The notes under the pieces were generated by a model that ran no database searches, was not told the DNA's origin, and saw only the letters and a list, made by a program, of their open reading frames with translations. Positions 52,151-62,389 of a DNA stretch of 64,000 nucleotides are shown here, one piece after another. The stretch covers positions 50,669,607 through 50,733,606 of the forward strand of contig NC_052511.1 of NCBI RefSeq assembly GCF_014356525.2, given 5' to 3'. This stretch comes from Nilaparvata lugens. Its lineage: Eukaryota; Arthropoda; Insecta; Hemiptera; Delphacidae. The position numbers and the translations under genes were made by a program. Each line of letters opens with the position of its first letter. The first letter of the stretch is position 1.

Positions 52151-53172
52151 CTTTTGGGCTAGGCGCACACCAGTTAGTCAAAACAAGACAAGACATGATC
52201 GGATACGTTTAGTTGACCGAGCGAAGTGAGGTCTAAGATTCAAGTCGACGGTTTCGCATTTCTCTTTATGTTTATATTTTATATTTATGTTTCGCATTTA
52301 CAGCGAAACGCAGCAATAGATTTTCATGAAATTTGACAGGTATGTTCATTTTTGAATTTCGCGTCGACGTATACATACGGTTTTTTGGAAATTTAGCATT
52401 TTAAGGATAATACACAGGAAAAGGAGTCTTCTTTGGAAGACAATATTACCGTGAAAATCAGACTTTATCATAAATCAGCTGTCTAGTGGACTATAATACT
52501 ACCCGTTCAAAAACATCGAATATCATTCTAGAAAATGTATTTTTCCATCAACGTTAAAAGTAGACAGTACTAACTTTGTCTTTCCATAAGCTGAGGCCAT
52601 GATTCTAGTTTGGAGTTTGGAGTTATTGATAAAAAACATTTTTTTACATTTTTCTATTTTAATCTGATGATTTAAATTGTAACAAATATTATTGAAAATA
52701 TATTGATTTCTAAAATCAGGAAAAGTGAGCATTATGGTAGTTTATTTTGTTAATTTCAACACACGGATTTTTCGTCAACACGACAAAACAGAATGTTCTC
52801 CGATTGGATTAGCGTATCGACGGCAGCCAGACCTGATAACAGCGCTCACACTCACATTCCGGGACGACACGTCACGGTACGATAGGACAGAAAGTTCTAT
52901 ATTTATTCAGGATTTTTTTTCTAGACATTTAAAATTGATGAATTATTTATTAATTTTTGAAAAAAACATAACAACAGGTCAATGTGACATACTCAGCGCG
53001 AGGTCTACTGTTCATAGAACTACCAGTAACAATACTTCACATTGCTGCTTATGACGCAACTCACACTGATTAGTCATTGCAATTAGACATGTCTTCATAA
53101 GCATCCATGTGAAGTATTGTGACTGAACGTGACTAGTCTTGTCTTGACTAACCGGTGTACGCACAGCCTAAG
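52151..53172. mobile_element. GTCAAGACAAG hairpin MITE interrupted by family D
   Basis: The left arm lies at 52151-52212 (GGGCTAGGCGCACACCAGTT...TACGTTTAGT) and the right part resumes at about 53030 (AACAATACTTCACATTGCTG), running to TAACCGGTGTACGCACAGCC near 53168. The intact copy at 35498 shows the uninterrupted centre (ACGTTTAGTCACAG). Confidence 0.75.
52213..53032 (+). mobile_element. Repeat family D, longest copy (~820 bp)
   Basis: Starts GACCGAGCGAAGTGAGGTCT and ends GCGAGGTCTACTGTTCATAG, then AACTACCAGT. Inside, a patch at 52795-52885 is GC-rich (CGTATCGACGGCAGCCAGAC; CGGGACGACACGTCACGGTA), and part of it resembles the CTGTCGTGTCGGCGAG patch at 49822. Confidence 0.65.
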
Positions 53173-53188
53173 TTTTATCACCGGAAAT

Positions 53189-53383
53189 TCAGGCTGGGCG
53201 TACATCGGTTAGTCAAGAAAAGACTGGGTAGTTCAGTCACAATACTTCACATAGTTGACATGTCTAATTGTAATGACTAACCAGTGTAAGTTGCCTCATA
53301 AGCAACAATGTGAAGTATTGTGACTGAACTTGTCTGATCATGTCTTGTCTTGTCTTGACTAACTGGTGTGTGCCTAGCCTATA
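53189..53383. mobile_element. GTCAAGACAAG hairpin MITE, diverged full copy
   Basis: CAGGCTGGGCGTACATCGGT at the left and GACTAACTGGTGTGTGCCTA, then GCCTA at the right; the internal arms pair imperfectly. Confidence 0.75.
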
Positions 53384-53497
53384 CTTCCACTTCCTGAGTT
53401 TTCATAAAGTTAAAAATGTGAAAACTTTTTCCTAAACACAAAATCCACATTAAAAAGCAAAAAAGTTCAAAATTTTCAATTAACTTATCCTATTATA

Positions 53498-53897
53498 TTA
53501 AGCGAGCAATTTCTGTATATATATTTTTATATATGGCTATATTTATATATGGTTATTTATGTCTAACAGATCTCGAAAACGGCTCGAACGATTCTCACGA
53601 AATTTGGAACATAGTGGGTTTATAATATAAAAATTCGATTGCACTAGCTCTCATCCCTGGGAAAACTCGCTGAACGACATTAAAAGGATAATTAATCCTT
53701 GGAAAAACAGCTGAGACTTTCGTCGTCTGTGGATAATAAAAAAGTGCGTCTGTGGAAAAACAAAATATCTCATCCCCGAAATTCATAAGCTGACGTATAG
53801 CCAGCTGTAAAATATAAACATGATCATTTTAAAGAATTGTGCTCTGTTTATCAATAAATAAAATAACGAGCGAAGCACTGTGACCCGATATTAATAT
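53498..53897 (+). mobile_element. Dispersed repeat family E, copy 1
   Basis: GAGCAATTTCTGTATATATA, then TCTCGAAAACGGCTCGAACG, and ends CAATAAATAAAATAACGAGC, then GAAGCACTGTGACCCGATAT. Copy 2 is at 58545-58865 with its end at 59185-59250. The end block is reminiscent of Helitron or Helentron tails but lacks CTRR. Confidence 0.65.
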
Positions 53898-54293
53898 TGA
53901 AGCTGTAAATTTCACATTAAAAATTAAAATATAACACGTGGAAATATAACAACCATGACGTGAAAATACTGTAACAAATGTAGTTTTGTCATGAATCTGA
54001 TAACCACCACAATCTACTTCACGACTATCACGACTACCACAGGGAAGAGAATGTTCTCCTCCTTTGTGCGACTACTCAGAGAAATGATACGATGTTATTA
54101 GTAGACTACAGCCACAAATTATACTCCCAAATTTATAAAACCCGTCGTATCTCCACCAACCAGCGAGTCAGAAATCAGAATTCTCTATCCGCCATTGCTA
54201 TACCAATCGAGATCCAATATTGAATCCATTTCATCCGGCCAAAAAGGAAATAAACTATTATATTTGCTCCGATCCGAGTAGAAGCCAAAGTGA
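53898..54293. other. No gene seen
   Basis: Unique-looking sequence. No exon supported. Confidence 0.4.
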
Positions 54294-54390
54294 GATTTAC
54301 TTCAGTCTGTCAGCATTGTTTGAATGGGGGAGCATTGATGCTATATATGAGGAAGACTGACAGTTCATAGTGAATCTCGCCACATAGCTT
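54294..54390 (-). repeat. Single CTGTCAG hairpin unit, reverse orientation
   Basis: GAGATTTACTTCAGTCTGTC, then AGCATTGTTTGAATGGGGG, loop, and AGACTGACAGTTCATAGTGA, then ATCTC. The outer GAGATT/AATCTC and CTGTCAG/CTGACAG blocks pair. It is the reverse complement of the unit at 3412-3480. Confidence 0.7.
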
Positions 54391-54484
54391 TGAGTATGGT
54401 TTATTCAACAATGTGTGTTTAACTTTGAACGAGCGATCCTCGATTTTGCATTTCCACGGTCTGGAAACTTTTGCCAATCGGGTT

Positions 54485-54600
54485 TGAGGTTATAGTGAGG
54501 TTCATGTTATAATGACAGAAATGGAGAAAGATTGGAGAAAGACGTTGCCGATCCCCTGCTTTGTCAATGCCTTCTATAGACGGTAGTCTATTATAATAAA
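54485..54600. mobile_element. Partial Tc1/mariner-type MITE
   Basis: TTATAGTGAGGTTCATGTTA, then TAATGACAG and GCCTTCTATAGACGGTAG, match the left third of the MITE at 37157-37532. It then breaks off into CTAGTAGTTCAGAGAACAGT, an end of family D. Confidence 0.65.
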
Positions 54601-54746
54601 CTAGTAGTTCAGAGAACAGTAGAATTCGCTACACTCACTAAAATCACTATTGACACACGCCCGCCTATTCACACACAAACACACATACAAATTGGTTAAG
54701 ACTTTAGAGTATAATGATATAATGCAATAGGATCGGTGGTGGACGC

Positions 54747-55250
54747 TGAGAAATAGAAGTTCTTTATATTTTCAGCTAGGATGCATGGTTAAAAAGATAA
54801 AAAATCTGAAACTTGAAATGTGGGTCTTGTGGTGTGGGGGGGGGGGGTAAGTAATTGAATTACAAAAAATTCAAAATTTTCAACATGTAATGTATGAAAT
54901 AAGACGCCTTCGAGCTCCACAAAATAAAAGTTTCCTACACTTTTGGGCTTGGATGCACAGCTAAAGAGATAAGAAATCTGAAACTTGAATTTGTGACTAT
55001 GGTAGGGGGATTATCGAATTTCAAATTCTTGAAATTTTGAACATGTGATATATGAAAAAGACCACTTTGGAGCGCTGAAGAATAAAAGTTTTTTACACTT
55101 TTGAGCTCGGAAGCACGGTTTAATAGATAAAAAATCTGAAACTTGAATAATAGTTCCAATTATTGGGACTTAGGAAAAAAATCGAAATGCCAAAATCAGA
55201 AAATTTCCACATGTGATACATGAAATAATACCGCTTTGAAGAGCTGAGAA
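54747..55250. repeat. ~160 bp tandem repeat, three units
   Basis: GAAATAGAAGTTCTTTATAT (54749), CAAAATAAAAGTTTCCTACA (54918) and GAAGAATAAAAGTTTTTTAC (55076) start units that share AAATCTGAAACTTGAA and CATGTGATATATGAAA blocks. A poly-G run of 13 lies at 54835-54847. Confidence 0.75.
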
Positions 55251-55490
55251 GAATGAGCCCATTTAAACCTGATCTGATAAAGTATTGAAAAGTTAGGTTG
55301 ATTTTTAGGGTAAAATTCCGAATAAGGGCCGCCATCTTGAAACGGAATGAATTTAAAATTTTGAATACATACGTTTCTGCGCCTTGTCTCAAACGTACTG
55401 TATACCAAATTTTATCCAAATCGGACCATAACTGCGACTGTAACTGCGGTACAAACAAACAAACAGACAAACGCCGATGACTTGAACATA
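55251..55490. mobile_element. Unclassified TE 3' end with ACAA-type tail
   Basis: ACCAAATTTTATCCAAATCG, then GACCATAACTG, ACAAACAAACAAACAGACAA. This type of tail is common at ends of arthropod retroelements. Confidence 0.45.
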
Positions 55491-55529
55491 GAATTTGCTT
55501 CGCTCATTCAAATAGAGAAGCTTATACTT

Positions 55530-55737
55530 GTACGGGATAGGAATTTCACGAATGACGCATCATAAACATCTGAACAACTACTTACTTGACTATAACTTGA
55601 AATTTTGCATAAATAGATTCTCAATTCACCGAGGATGGTTTAGGCCTATTCTAAATTTTTCAAGATTTTATCACGTCAGTTTTTCAGTTTGTCAAGATTC
55701 TAATTAATTGGACCATTGCAGAGCACGAGTTACCTGC
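55530..55737 (+). mobile_element. Helitron-like element with terminal MITE insertion, copy B
   Basis: CTTGTACGGGATAGGAATTT through GCAGAGCACGAGTTACCTGC, then TA and the mariner-type MITE. It shares the TAATTAAT...GACCATTGCAGAGC variant with copy A at 36736-37154. Confidence 0.6.
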
Positions 55738-56333
55738 TATAGTGGGTCCACGTTATAATGGCAGTGGAGAAAGATAGGAGAACAACGTTGCCGATCCTCT
55801 GTCTTGTCAATGCCATCTACAGACAATAGCTGATACAGGTTTATTGATGTAATTGAATGACAAAGACTAAGATATTGTCAAAACCCACAGATTTATTGAT
55901 AATTAGAAAGACCGGTTCGGTTATTACACCTTGTCAATGTCTGATAAGAGTTTACCGGTCTTTCTAACTGTATCAATAAATCTGTGGTTTTTGATAATTT
56001 CTTAGTCTTTTCCATTCAATATGAATAATTACGACAATATAAACTTCTCAACTACACAAAAAGTTATCGATGTAATATTGAATGTTCATTATCGTTTGAA
56101 ATAATCATAAATTACATTCTATCAAGCAAGAAATCATATTTTTCAATAATATCATAAAAAGGATGGAATATTTTGATAATTAATTATGAATACTACATTG
56201 TTAAAAGACGATCTGGCATCAGAGCAAAGCAAGAAAGAGATAGCGCTATCCGCTTTGTAGAATGATAGACAAGGATAGCAATACCATTGCTGAACAAACA
56301 CTGCCATTATAACGTGAAGCTCACTATAGGGTC
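55738..56333. mobile_element. Tc1/mariner-type MITE carrying a nested hairpin element
   Basis: Ends CTATAGTGGGTCCACGTTAT and ATAACGTGAAGCTCACTATA. The body matches 37157-37532 except for a ~210 bp insertion from about 55852 to 56062. Confidence 0.8.
55852..56020. mobile_element. Palindromic element (AAGACTAAGATATTGTCAAA family), nested
   Basis: ATTGAATGACAAAGACTAAG at the left mirrors CTTAGTCTTTTCCATTCAAT at the right; CACAGATTTATTGATA and AGAAAGACCGG continue the arms. Confidence 0.8.
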
Positions 56334-56507
56334 CAGTGCCCAGGTTTCAAATAGAAACGATGTGATATTGGATCAGAGATTGCGATCTTTGAGGGAAAAT
56401 TGTGATGGGAAGGGAAATTTTGGGGAGGAAAAGTCTGGATTGGATGATTGAATGATGAGAGAGGGGAATAACAGATAATGAATATGTTGAAGTTGAGCTG
56501 GTATCTA

Positions 56508-56640
56508 TAGAGAGGTCCACGTTATAATGGCAGTATTTGACTAACATAAGTGTTGCTATCCTCGTCTATCATTCGACAAAGCAGATGGTGCTGTCTTTGT
56601 CTAGCTCAGCAGCGTTGCCAGAACAATGTGGAAATATGAA
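56508..56640. mobile_element. Partial Tc1/mariner-type MITE, reverse
   Basis: TAGAGAGGTCCACGTTATAA, then TGGCAGT, GTTGCTATCCTCGTCTATCA. These are the right-end blocks of the MITE in reverse order. Confidence 0.65.
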
Positions 56641-57235
56641 AGTTTGTTTTGTTTGATTTTAGTTTGTTTTTTGGTCCTTCAAAACTATTTCTTTAATATG
56701 TGAATATTCATATATTTTTTTCTATCTTTTTACTTGAACTATGATTTTTTAATTTTGACGGTTGAAAACAGAATAAAAACAAAATATCACACTCAAATCA
56801 CATTAATTGGAAATTTTTGAGTAATTTTACAAAATTTAGAGCCAGAAGAACAATTTACAACATTATCAGTCCTCAGATTTTCCAATATTTCCTATTTAAT
56901 ATTTTAGTCATGATAATGAGAAATATTTTCTCTATATTTGGTTTTGAAACATCTACATTGTAAAAATAATCAAGGACTGACAATTTTGTGAAGTGAACAA
57001 ATTTGTGAAGTGAACAAGACTCAACCTATTTTGGACTATGTGTAACCTTATATGAATTTGGGAGAGGAATAGCACAAGGTTACCTTATTTCTTCTCACCC
57101 TATCATTTTGATGATGTACTTATTGTATGAATCCATGAAGAATAGAGATAATTTCCAATAAGATATCCAATCTTCTCTATTACAAAAATGTACAATTTAA
57201 TGATTGAAAAATATATTATCGACGAATAAAATAAA
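56641..57235. other. AT-rich, no gene seen
   Basis: 57040-57200 resembles a retroelement 3' UTR in style (AACCTTATATGAATTTGGGA) with weak similarity to family C. Confidence 0.35.
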
Positions 57236-57438
57236 ATTTGTGCCGAGCATTATTTTTAATTCAGGCCTTTTCCCAAGTTATAATAGTAAATTTAATACGC
57301 AATAGACTAGAGCCCTTATGTGAGTTAGCGAAATAAATTATTTTCTCTAACTCACAATAATGGCTCTAGTCTATTGCGTGTTAATTTACTATTATAACTT
57401 GGGAAAAGGCCTGAATTAAAATAGTGCTCGGCACAAAT
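57236..57438. mobile_element. 203 bp near-perfect palindromic MITE
   Basis: ATTTGTGCCGAGCATTATTT at the left mirrors ATAGTGCTCGGCACAAAT at the right. AGGCCTTTTCCCAAGTTATA, ATAGACTAGAGCC and TGTGAGTTAG all have exact or near-exact partners, leaving a loop of only ~20 bases near 57330-57350. Confidence 0.9.
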
Positions 57439-57683
57439 TGATTATCTTACACAAGATAGAACAGATGATATTACATCAGATTGAATCATCTTTCCTCTAT
57501 AGAAGGCAGTTGCAAGGGAGAGAATCAGCAATGCTGTTCTATATTCATCCACTGTCACAATAATGTAAACAACACTTTATAGGTAGATTGATTGTCATAA
57601 TACTACTCAAATTATAGTCTACTCTGACTGAATCGTGATAAATTATATACAGTTATGATGTAGTATTTGATAAATAGTCAGTG

Positions 57684-58010
57684 TTTACGAGTTTGTGTTC
57701 TTGAATAGTTCCAAATTTTCTTAAATAACTCAATATTATTCGTTAAAAGTGGTAATTGAGTGAAATATTTCTAATTAATTATCATTAAGCCATCTAATTC
57801 AAATTTTTAGTTTTAGTGTGCTTATTTGGACCAAAGTTTTAAAAAATTGTATACGTGAAATTCTAACCTTATCTTGGACTTTGTCACCTATAAATTTGGA
57901 AGAAAATAGCACAGGACTACCTTATTTTATCTTTCAATGTGATTACATTAGTGTCATTTGCATTGTAAATGAATAAATCAATAAAAAATAAATAAAAATA
58001 AAATGTGATA
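57684..58010 (+). mobile_element. Retroelement 3' UTR-like repeat, family C, copy 2
   Basis: Matches 7028-7345 and ends GAATAAATCAATAAAAAATA, then AATAAAAATAAAA, a likely A-rich tail. Confidence 0.65.
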
Positions 58011-58544
58011 CAACTTATATGATGAAGCTGTGTTATTATAGTTTTGGATTATTAAATGTTGATTGTTCATGATAAATGATTTCTATTAGGGAATTGATTG
58101 GTCAGGAAAATAGATAGATCATCTGAAACCGTTAACTATCCATTTCCTATACTATTATTCACCCATAAGATGTAAGCTTAATCTCCTCACTGGCTTTGAT
58201 ACTATTTTTATTAATGTTCCAATGCTGTTTTAGATCTCATTTTCATCCTTAACTTTGAATTCAACGATTACATCCATCTATTTATGTTGTCTCATATTGA
58301 GGTTCTACTATGATTGATTGCTGTACAAAATATATTGATTAGCTTTTTCTATTTCAGAGGTAAGAGCCTGCCTGAAGCTGGACTGGAAGCTGATTGACTT
58401 TGAAGCAGAGATTCAGAATAATCAACGAGTTTGGTGAGATAACAACCTCACTTTGATCTTATAGCAAGCAAATTAGATTGCCTGACAGAATTCACACCTC
58501 TATAATAATAAGAGTGATGTGATCCAGTTACTCATCCTATCCTA
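58011..58544. other. No gene seen
   Basis: AT-rich. TTTTTCTATTTCAGAGGTAAGAGC at about 58347-58370 looks like an acceptor followed at once by a donor, so it is not a supportable exon. Confidence 0.35.
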
Positions 58545-59250
58545 TTTATTAAGGGAGCAATTTCTCTATATGGCTATCTGGTTTTGTATGTCAAACGGAT
58601 CTTGAAAACGGCTCTAAAGATTTTTACGAAATTTAGAACATAGTAGGTTTATGATATAAAAATTAGATTGCACTAGATCTCATCCCTGTGAAAACTCACT
58701 GAAGGACATGAAAAGGATAATAATTATTCATCTTTGGAAAAGCAGATGATAATTTCGTTGTCTGTCGATAACAGAAGATGTGAATGCATATGTGTGGAAG
58801 AGAGACATAATTATTCTCAGCGGTTCAAATATTTGCAATTAATCAGCTTATTCAAGGGAAATATCAATCTAGAAATCTAATCGATTTGATAAAAATAATA
58901 TGATTTGTTGACATGACATGGTACATAATTCTAAATAAGAGTATATCATAATTTTCGAAGTTAATCATTATTTTACAGTTTTAAGTGATTAGTGAGTGTT
59001 ATTTTGTCATTCAATTTGTTTTATAAGCAATCTAAATTAGAACTTTTCTAAATGCTTGAACTAAACATTGGTCCTGAATTCAAGTGTATGAAACATAGCC
59101 AACTTTTTGGAATATTCATAGGGTATGAATCAAAATTCGGGGGAGAAACAGTTTTGGGATGTGCCTGTTAGTCCCCCAATAAAAAATTGTGCTCTGTTTA
59201 TCAATAAATTAATAACGAGCGAAGCTCGGTGCCCCGATATTTATATTGAA
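58545..59250 (+). mobile_element. Dispersed repeat family E, copy 2, interrupted
   Basis: 58555-58865 matches 53498-53800 (GAGCAATTTCTCTATATGGC). The tail TGCTCTGTTTATCAATAAAT, then AACGAGCGAAGCTCGGTGCC lies at 59189-59237, after ~320 bp of unrelated sequence. Confidence 0.6.
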
Positions 59251-59275
59251 AAGCAAGCAATTTCTGTATTCAATC

Positions 59276-59625
59276 TATCCATTCGCGATTGAGAAGATGA
59301 ATTAATGTAATAGGACAAAACTGAACATAAGAACTCGTATTCCATAATTACATTCATTCCTAATGTATAATTCCTTAATTCTTTATCCATTCGCAATAAT
59401 TGTGAAAATGAATATAATGAGGGAATAGGTCACTGAGTCACTTAGTTAACTGGAAATAAGAACATTCTTATTCCCTCAATACATTCATCTTCATCATCCA
59501 TTCCTCCATTCTCTATCAATTCGCAATTGCGAAAATGAATGTAATGAGGGAATAGGACAAAACTGAACATAAGAACTTCTATTCCCTTAAATTCATTTCA
59601 ATTGTCTATTCCCCAATTCTCTGTG
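59276..59625. repeat. ~110-130 bp tandem repeat, about 2.5 units
   Basis: CCATTCGC(A/G)AT followed by GAATGTAATGAGGGAATAGG and AACTGAACATAAGAAC recurs at about 59280, 59390 and 59520. Blocks such as GAATAGG...CTATTCCC also give local mirror symmetry. Confidence 0.7.
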
Positions 59626-59772
59626 CTCAGTGGGAGTTTTAAAATTAAAAAATCATTGGGATTTTATTCTCGTACTGGCTGCACTGACTCTGATACTGAT
59701 GATGTGGGAATATCCGTCTCAAAGTTTGGCAACAGATAATTGAGTCAGCCCCATGAGTCAATCATTTTATTG

Positions 59773-60186
59773 TCCGAGCGAAGTGAGGTCTAAGATTCAA
59801 GTCGACGGTTTGGCATTTCTCTTAATAATTAAATGTTCGAATGTTTATGTTTATATGTTGCGCATTTACGGCGAAACGCGGTAATAGATTTTCATGAAAT
59901 TTGACAGGTATGTTCCTTCTCTAATTGCGCGTCGACGTATATACAAGGTTTTTGGAATTTTACATTTCAACGATAATATAGAAGGCTAAAGGAGCCTCCT
60001 TTATACGCCAATATTAGAGTAAAAATCAGACTATAGAATCATTCATCATAAATCAGCTGACAAGTGATTTCACAGATGTGTGGAGAAGCCAGTCTATTGC
60101 TGTATTTCCATAAGGTCTATAGTTTCAATCAGGTACTTGTGGATGAGAATACTGCGTGAGGTCTACTGTTCACAGAACTACTAGTT
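59773..60186 (+). mobile_element. Repeat family D, copy (413 bp)
   Basis: CCGAGCGAAGTGAGGTCTAA through TGAGGTCTACTGTTCACAGA, then ACTACTAGT. It is close to the copy at 14303-14703. Confidence 0.75.
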
Positions 60187-60447
60187 AAATCTCAGGTTAC
60201 CACTCGAATATCTACAACCACACATCTGATATCCTTGAAACTACACGAATACAAGATGATTTCTGAGTTGGTTACCTAAGTCGCAATGTCTATCTGTAGC
60301 TATACAAATCTATAGCTGGTGGCTGTAGTTGGTAACCCTATCAATATATCTTTGTGAGTAAAATAGGTTAGATTTTCGGGGTTCATTGTTTTAAATTTGG
60401 GTAACGATAAAAATTATTACTCTTTACATCAAAAATACAATACTCAC
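60187..60447. other. No repeat or gene seen
   Basis: Unique-looking sequence. If the exon at 60448 is real, this is the start of its first intron on the minus strand. Confidence 0.35.
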
Positions 60448-60465
60448 ATTAGCTTCCTGATCCAT
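60448..60465 (-). other. Candidate first coding exon, MDQEAN (minus strand)
   Basis: On the minus strand a GC-rich, repeat-free leader ends TCGTCAATGGATCAGGAAGC, then TAAT and GTGAGTATTG, a strong splice donor. Six codons and phase 0 at the donor. An exon in phase 0, such as the segment at 36148-36180, could follow. Short first coding exons before long introns are common in insects, but no homologue is recognised and chance is possible. Confidence 0.3.
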
Positions 60466-60740
60466 TGACGAGCCACTAGATACCGGAAATATTCGTTAGA
60501 ACTGCAAAATTGACGAGCGCGACGACATAGAGGTCAGTTCCACTTGAAATTCGCGACGCGACTGAGGTGAACAAAGGCTGAGGTGACCGTCAAAATTTCA
60601 CAAGTTATGACAAGCGACGTGGTTACCTGACGGCCGGTAGACGCTGCATGGCTGTCGCGTGCCGTTCACCGGTTGCCTAGGTAACTGCGCTTGGCGGCAC
60701 ATTTGAAAATTTCAAAATTACTGCCGACTGAGTTTCTACA
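60466..60740 (-). promoter_or_regulatory. GC/CpG-rich segment, possible promoter and 5' UTR
   Basis: About 270 bp markedly richer in GC and CpG than the surroundings (GACGAGCGCGACGACATAGA, GACGGCCGGTAGACGCTGCA, GTCGCGTGCCGTTCACCGG) and matching no repeat found here. It lies just upstream, on the minus strand, of the candidate exon. No TATA box or initiator can be assigned. Confidence 0.3.
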
Positions 60741-60787
60741 CCTGTAGAGAGTTATATTGTAGATCATTGTTGAATGATGATTGAATG

Positions 60788-60842
60788 CAGAAGAAAAAGA
60801 AGAAGAAGAAGAAGAAGAAGAAGAAGATGAAGAAGAAGAGGA
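60788..60842. repeat. (GAA)n microsatellite
   Basis: AGAAGAAG run of ~50 bases. Confidence 0.95.
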
Positions 60843-61508
60843 ATTGTTTCTAAAAGATTGAAAAAGATTAGTTTGAAATTATTCTTAAACTCATTATCTC
60901 AACAATGCGGAAATCAAATAATATAAGATTAGATCGAATAATTGAATTAAATTATCTTGAGTATTAAATTACTTTCATAATATCATTTTCTATCAAATTT
61001 ATCAAAATAATTCGAAATATTATTTGAAAAAGAATGGTTTATTGTATTGGAATCCAAGTACCTACTCCAATATTCTTTCACCTCTCCCACCTTCAAACTT
61101 CAGGGGTCATCATTTCAGATTCAATTTGTCTTATGACAATTGTTATTGGACAGTACATACTAATAATTCTCACTAAATTTTTAAGGATAATTTTATGATT
61201 TTTCCCTTTTATTTTCCATTCCTATGCCTATCAACTCCCTAGCGGAGCTCGGTCCCTCGATATTTTAGTTGAATCCAGGTTTTTTTCAATTATCTACTGA
61301 AAATTATTGATGCTAGAGTATTTGAACGATACTCACGGTGATTGATTCATCACTGGTTGTGTCCGGTTGATGAGAAAATCTGAGAAAGAGGGGAAAAAAA
61401 CATTTGAGCTCAGCTTGGTTCTGAAGGAATCTATAAGTATTATTAATATTTCATGAAATTGAATAGATTTCTAGATTGACACAGAAATAGGAATTCAAGA
61501 ACTGATTC
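60843..61508. other. AT-rich, no gene seen
   Basis: Includes GCGGAGCTCGGTCCCTCGAT at 61242, which resembles the end block of family E and may be an isolated tail. Confidence 0.4.
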
Positions 61509-61605
61509 AGCTAACTGATTAAGCTAACTAACAGATTAACAGCTAACTGATTAAGCTAACTAACAGATCAACAGCTAACTGATTGAGCTAACCTTGTAAG
61601 CAAGG
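61509..61605. repeat. 32 bp tandem repeat, ~3 units
   Basis: AGCTAACTGATTAAGCTAAC, then TAACAGATTAAC, starts at 61509, 61541 and 61573. Confidence 0.9.
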
Positions 61606-61611
61606 TTTGTT

Positions 61612-62160
61612 TATCTATATTAAAGTCCAAATATAATGGCCGTGTTTGATTGGCAAATGGTATTGCTATCCTTGTCTATCATTCAACAAACCGGACAATA
61701 GCACTATCCTGGCTCTGTTGCCAGGTCGTCTTCTGACAATGTAGAATAAATTAATAATTAATTAACAAAATATTTCATTTTAATAATGGAAATTCATTTT
61801 GGAATTATTGAAAAATATAATTATTGGGTAATGAAATATAATTGATTATTTTAAACGAGAATAAAAAGTTAATAATACTGAATTAAATGAAAAAGACTAA
61901 GACATTGTCAAAAAACCACAGATTTTTTGGTACTTAGAAAGACCGGTTGGTTATTACACCAAGGAAACAGAGTTTATCAGAGATTGACAATGGTGTAATA
62001 ACCGAAACCGGTCTTTCTAAGTACCAATAAATCTGTGGTCTTTGGCAATATCTTAGTCTTTCTCATTTAATATGAATAATTACCACAATATCAACTTCTC
62101 AACTAAACAAGAAGTAATATTACATCAATAAACCTGTATCAGCTATCGTCTATAGAAGGC
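61612..62160. mobile_element. Tc1/mariner-type MITE, reverse, with nested hairpin and truncated end
   Basis: TAAAGTCCAAATATAATGGC, TTGCTATCCTTGTCTATCAT and AGCTATCGTCTATAGAAGGC follow the reverse order of 55738-56333. The last ~50 bp of the terminal repeat are missing where repeat R starts at 62162. Confidence 0.7.
61882..62071. mobile_element. Palindromic element (AAGACTAAGATATTGTCAAA family), nested
   Basis: ATTAAATGAAAAAGACTAAG mirrors CTTAGTCTTTCTCATTTAAT; GACCGGTTGGTTATTACACC mirrors GGTGTAATAACCGAAACCGG. Confidence 0.85.
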
Positions 62161-62161
62161 A

Positions 62162-62315
62162 TTTTTACTTTCCTTGCCCTATTACCATAGGTCAGGAAAG
62201 TATTGCTTTCCGAAAAAAATTAAGGTACCCCAATTTCTGAATTTCTATACGTTTCAAGGTCCCATGAGTCGAAAAAAGTGGTTTCTGGGTATTGGTCTAT
62301 AATTATATATGTGTG

Positions 62316-62389
<74 letters not shown>

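Noticed and set aside
58340..58375. Acceptor-like TTTCAG followed by GGTAAG
   Set aside because: There is no room for an exon between the two signals.
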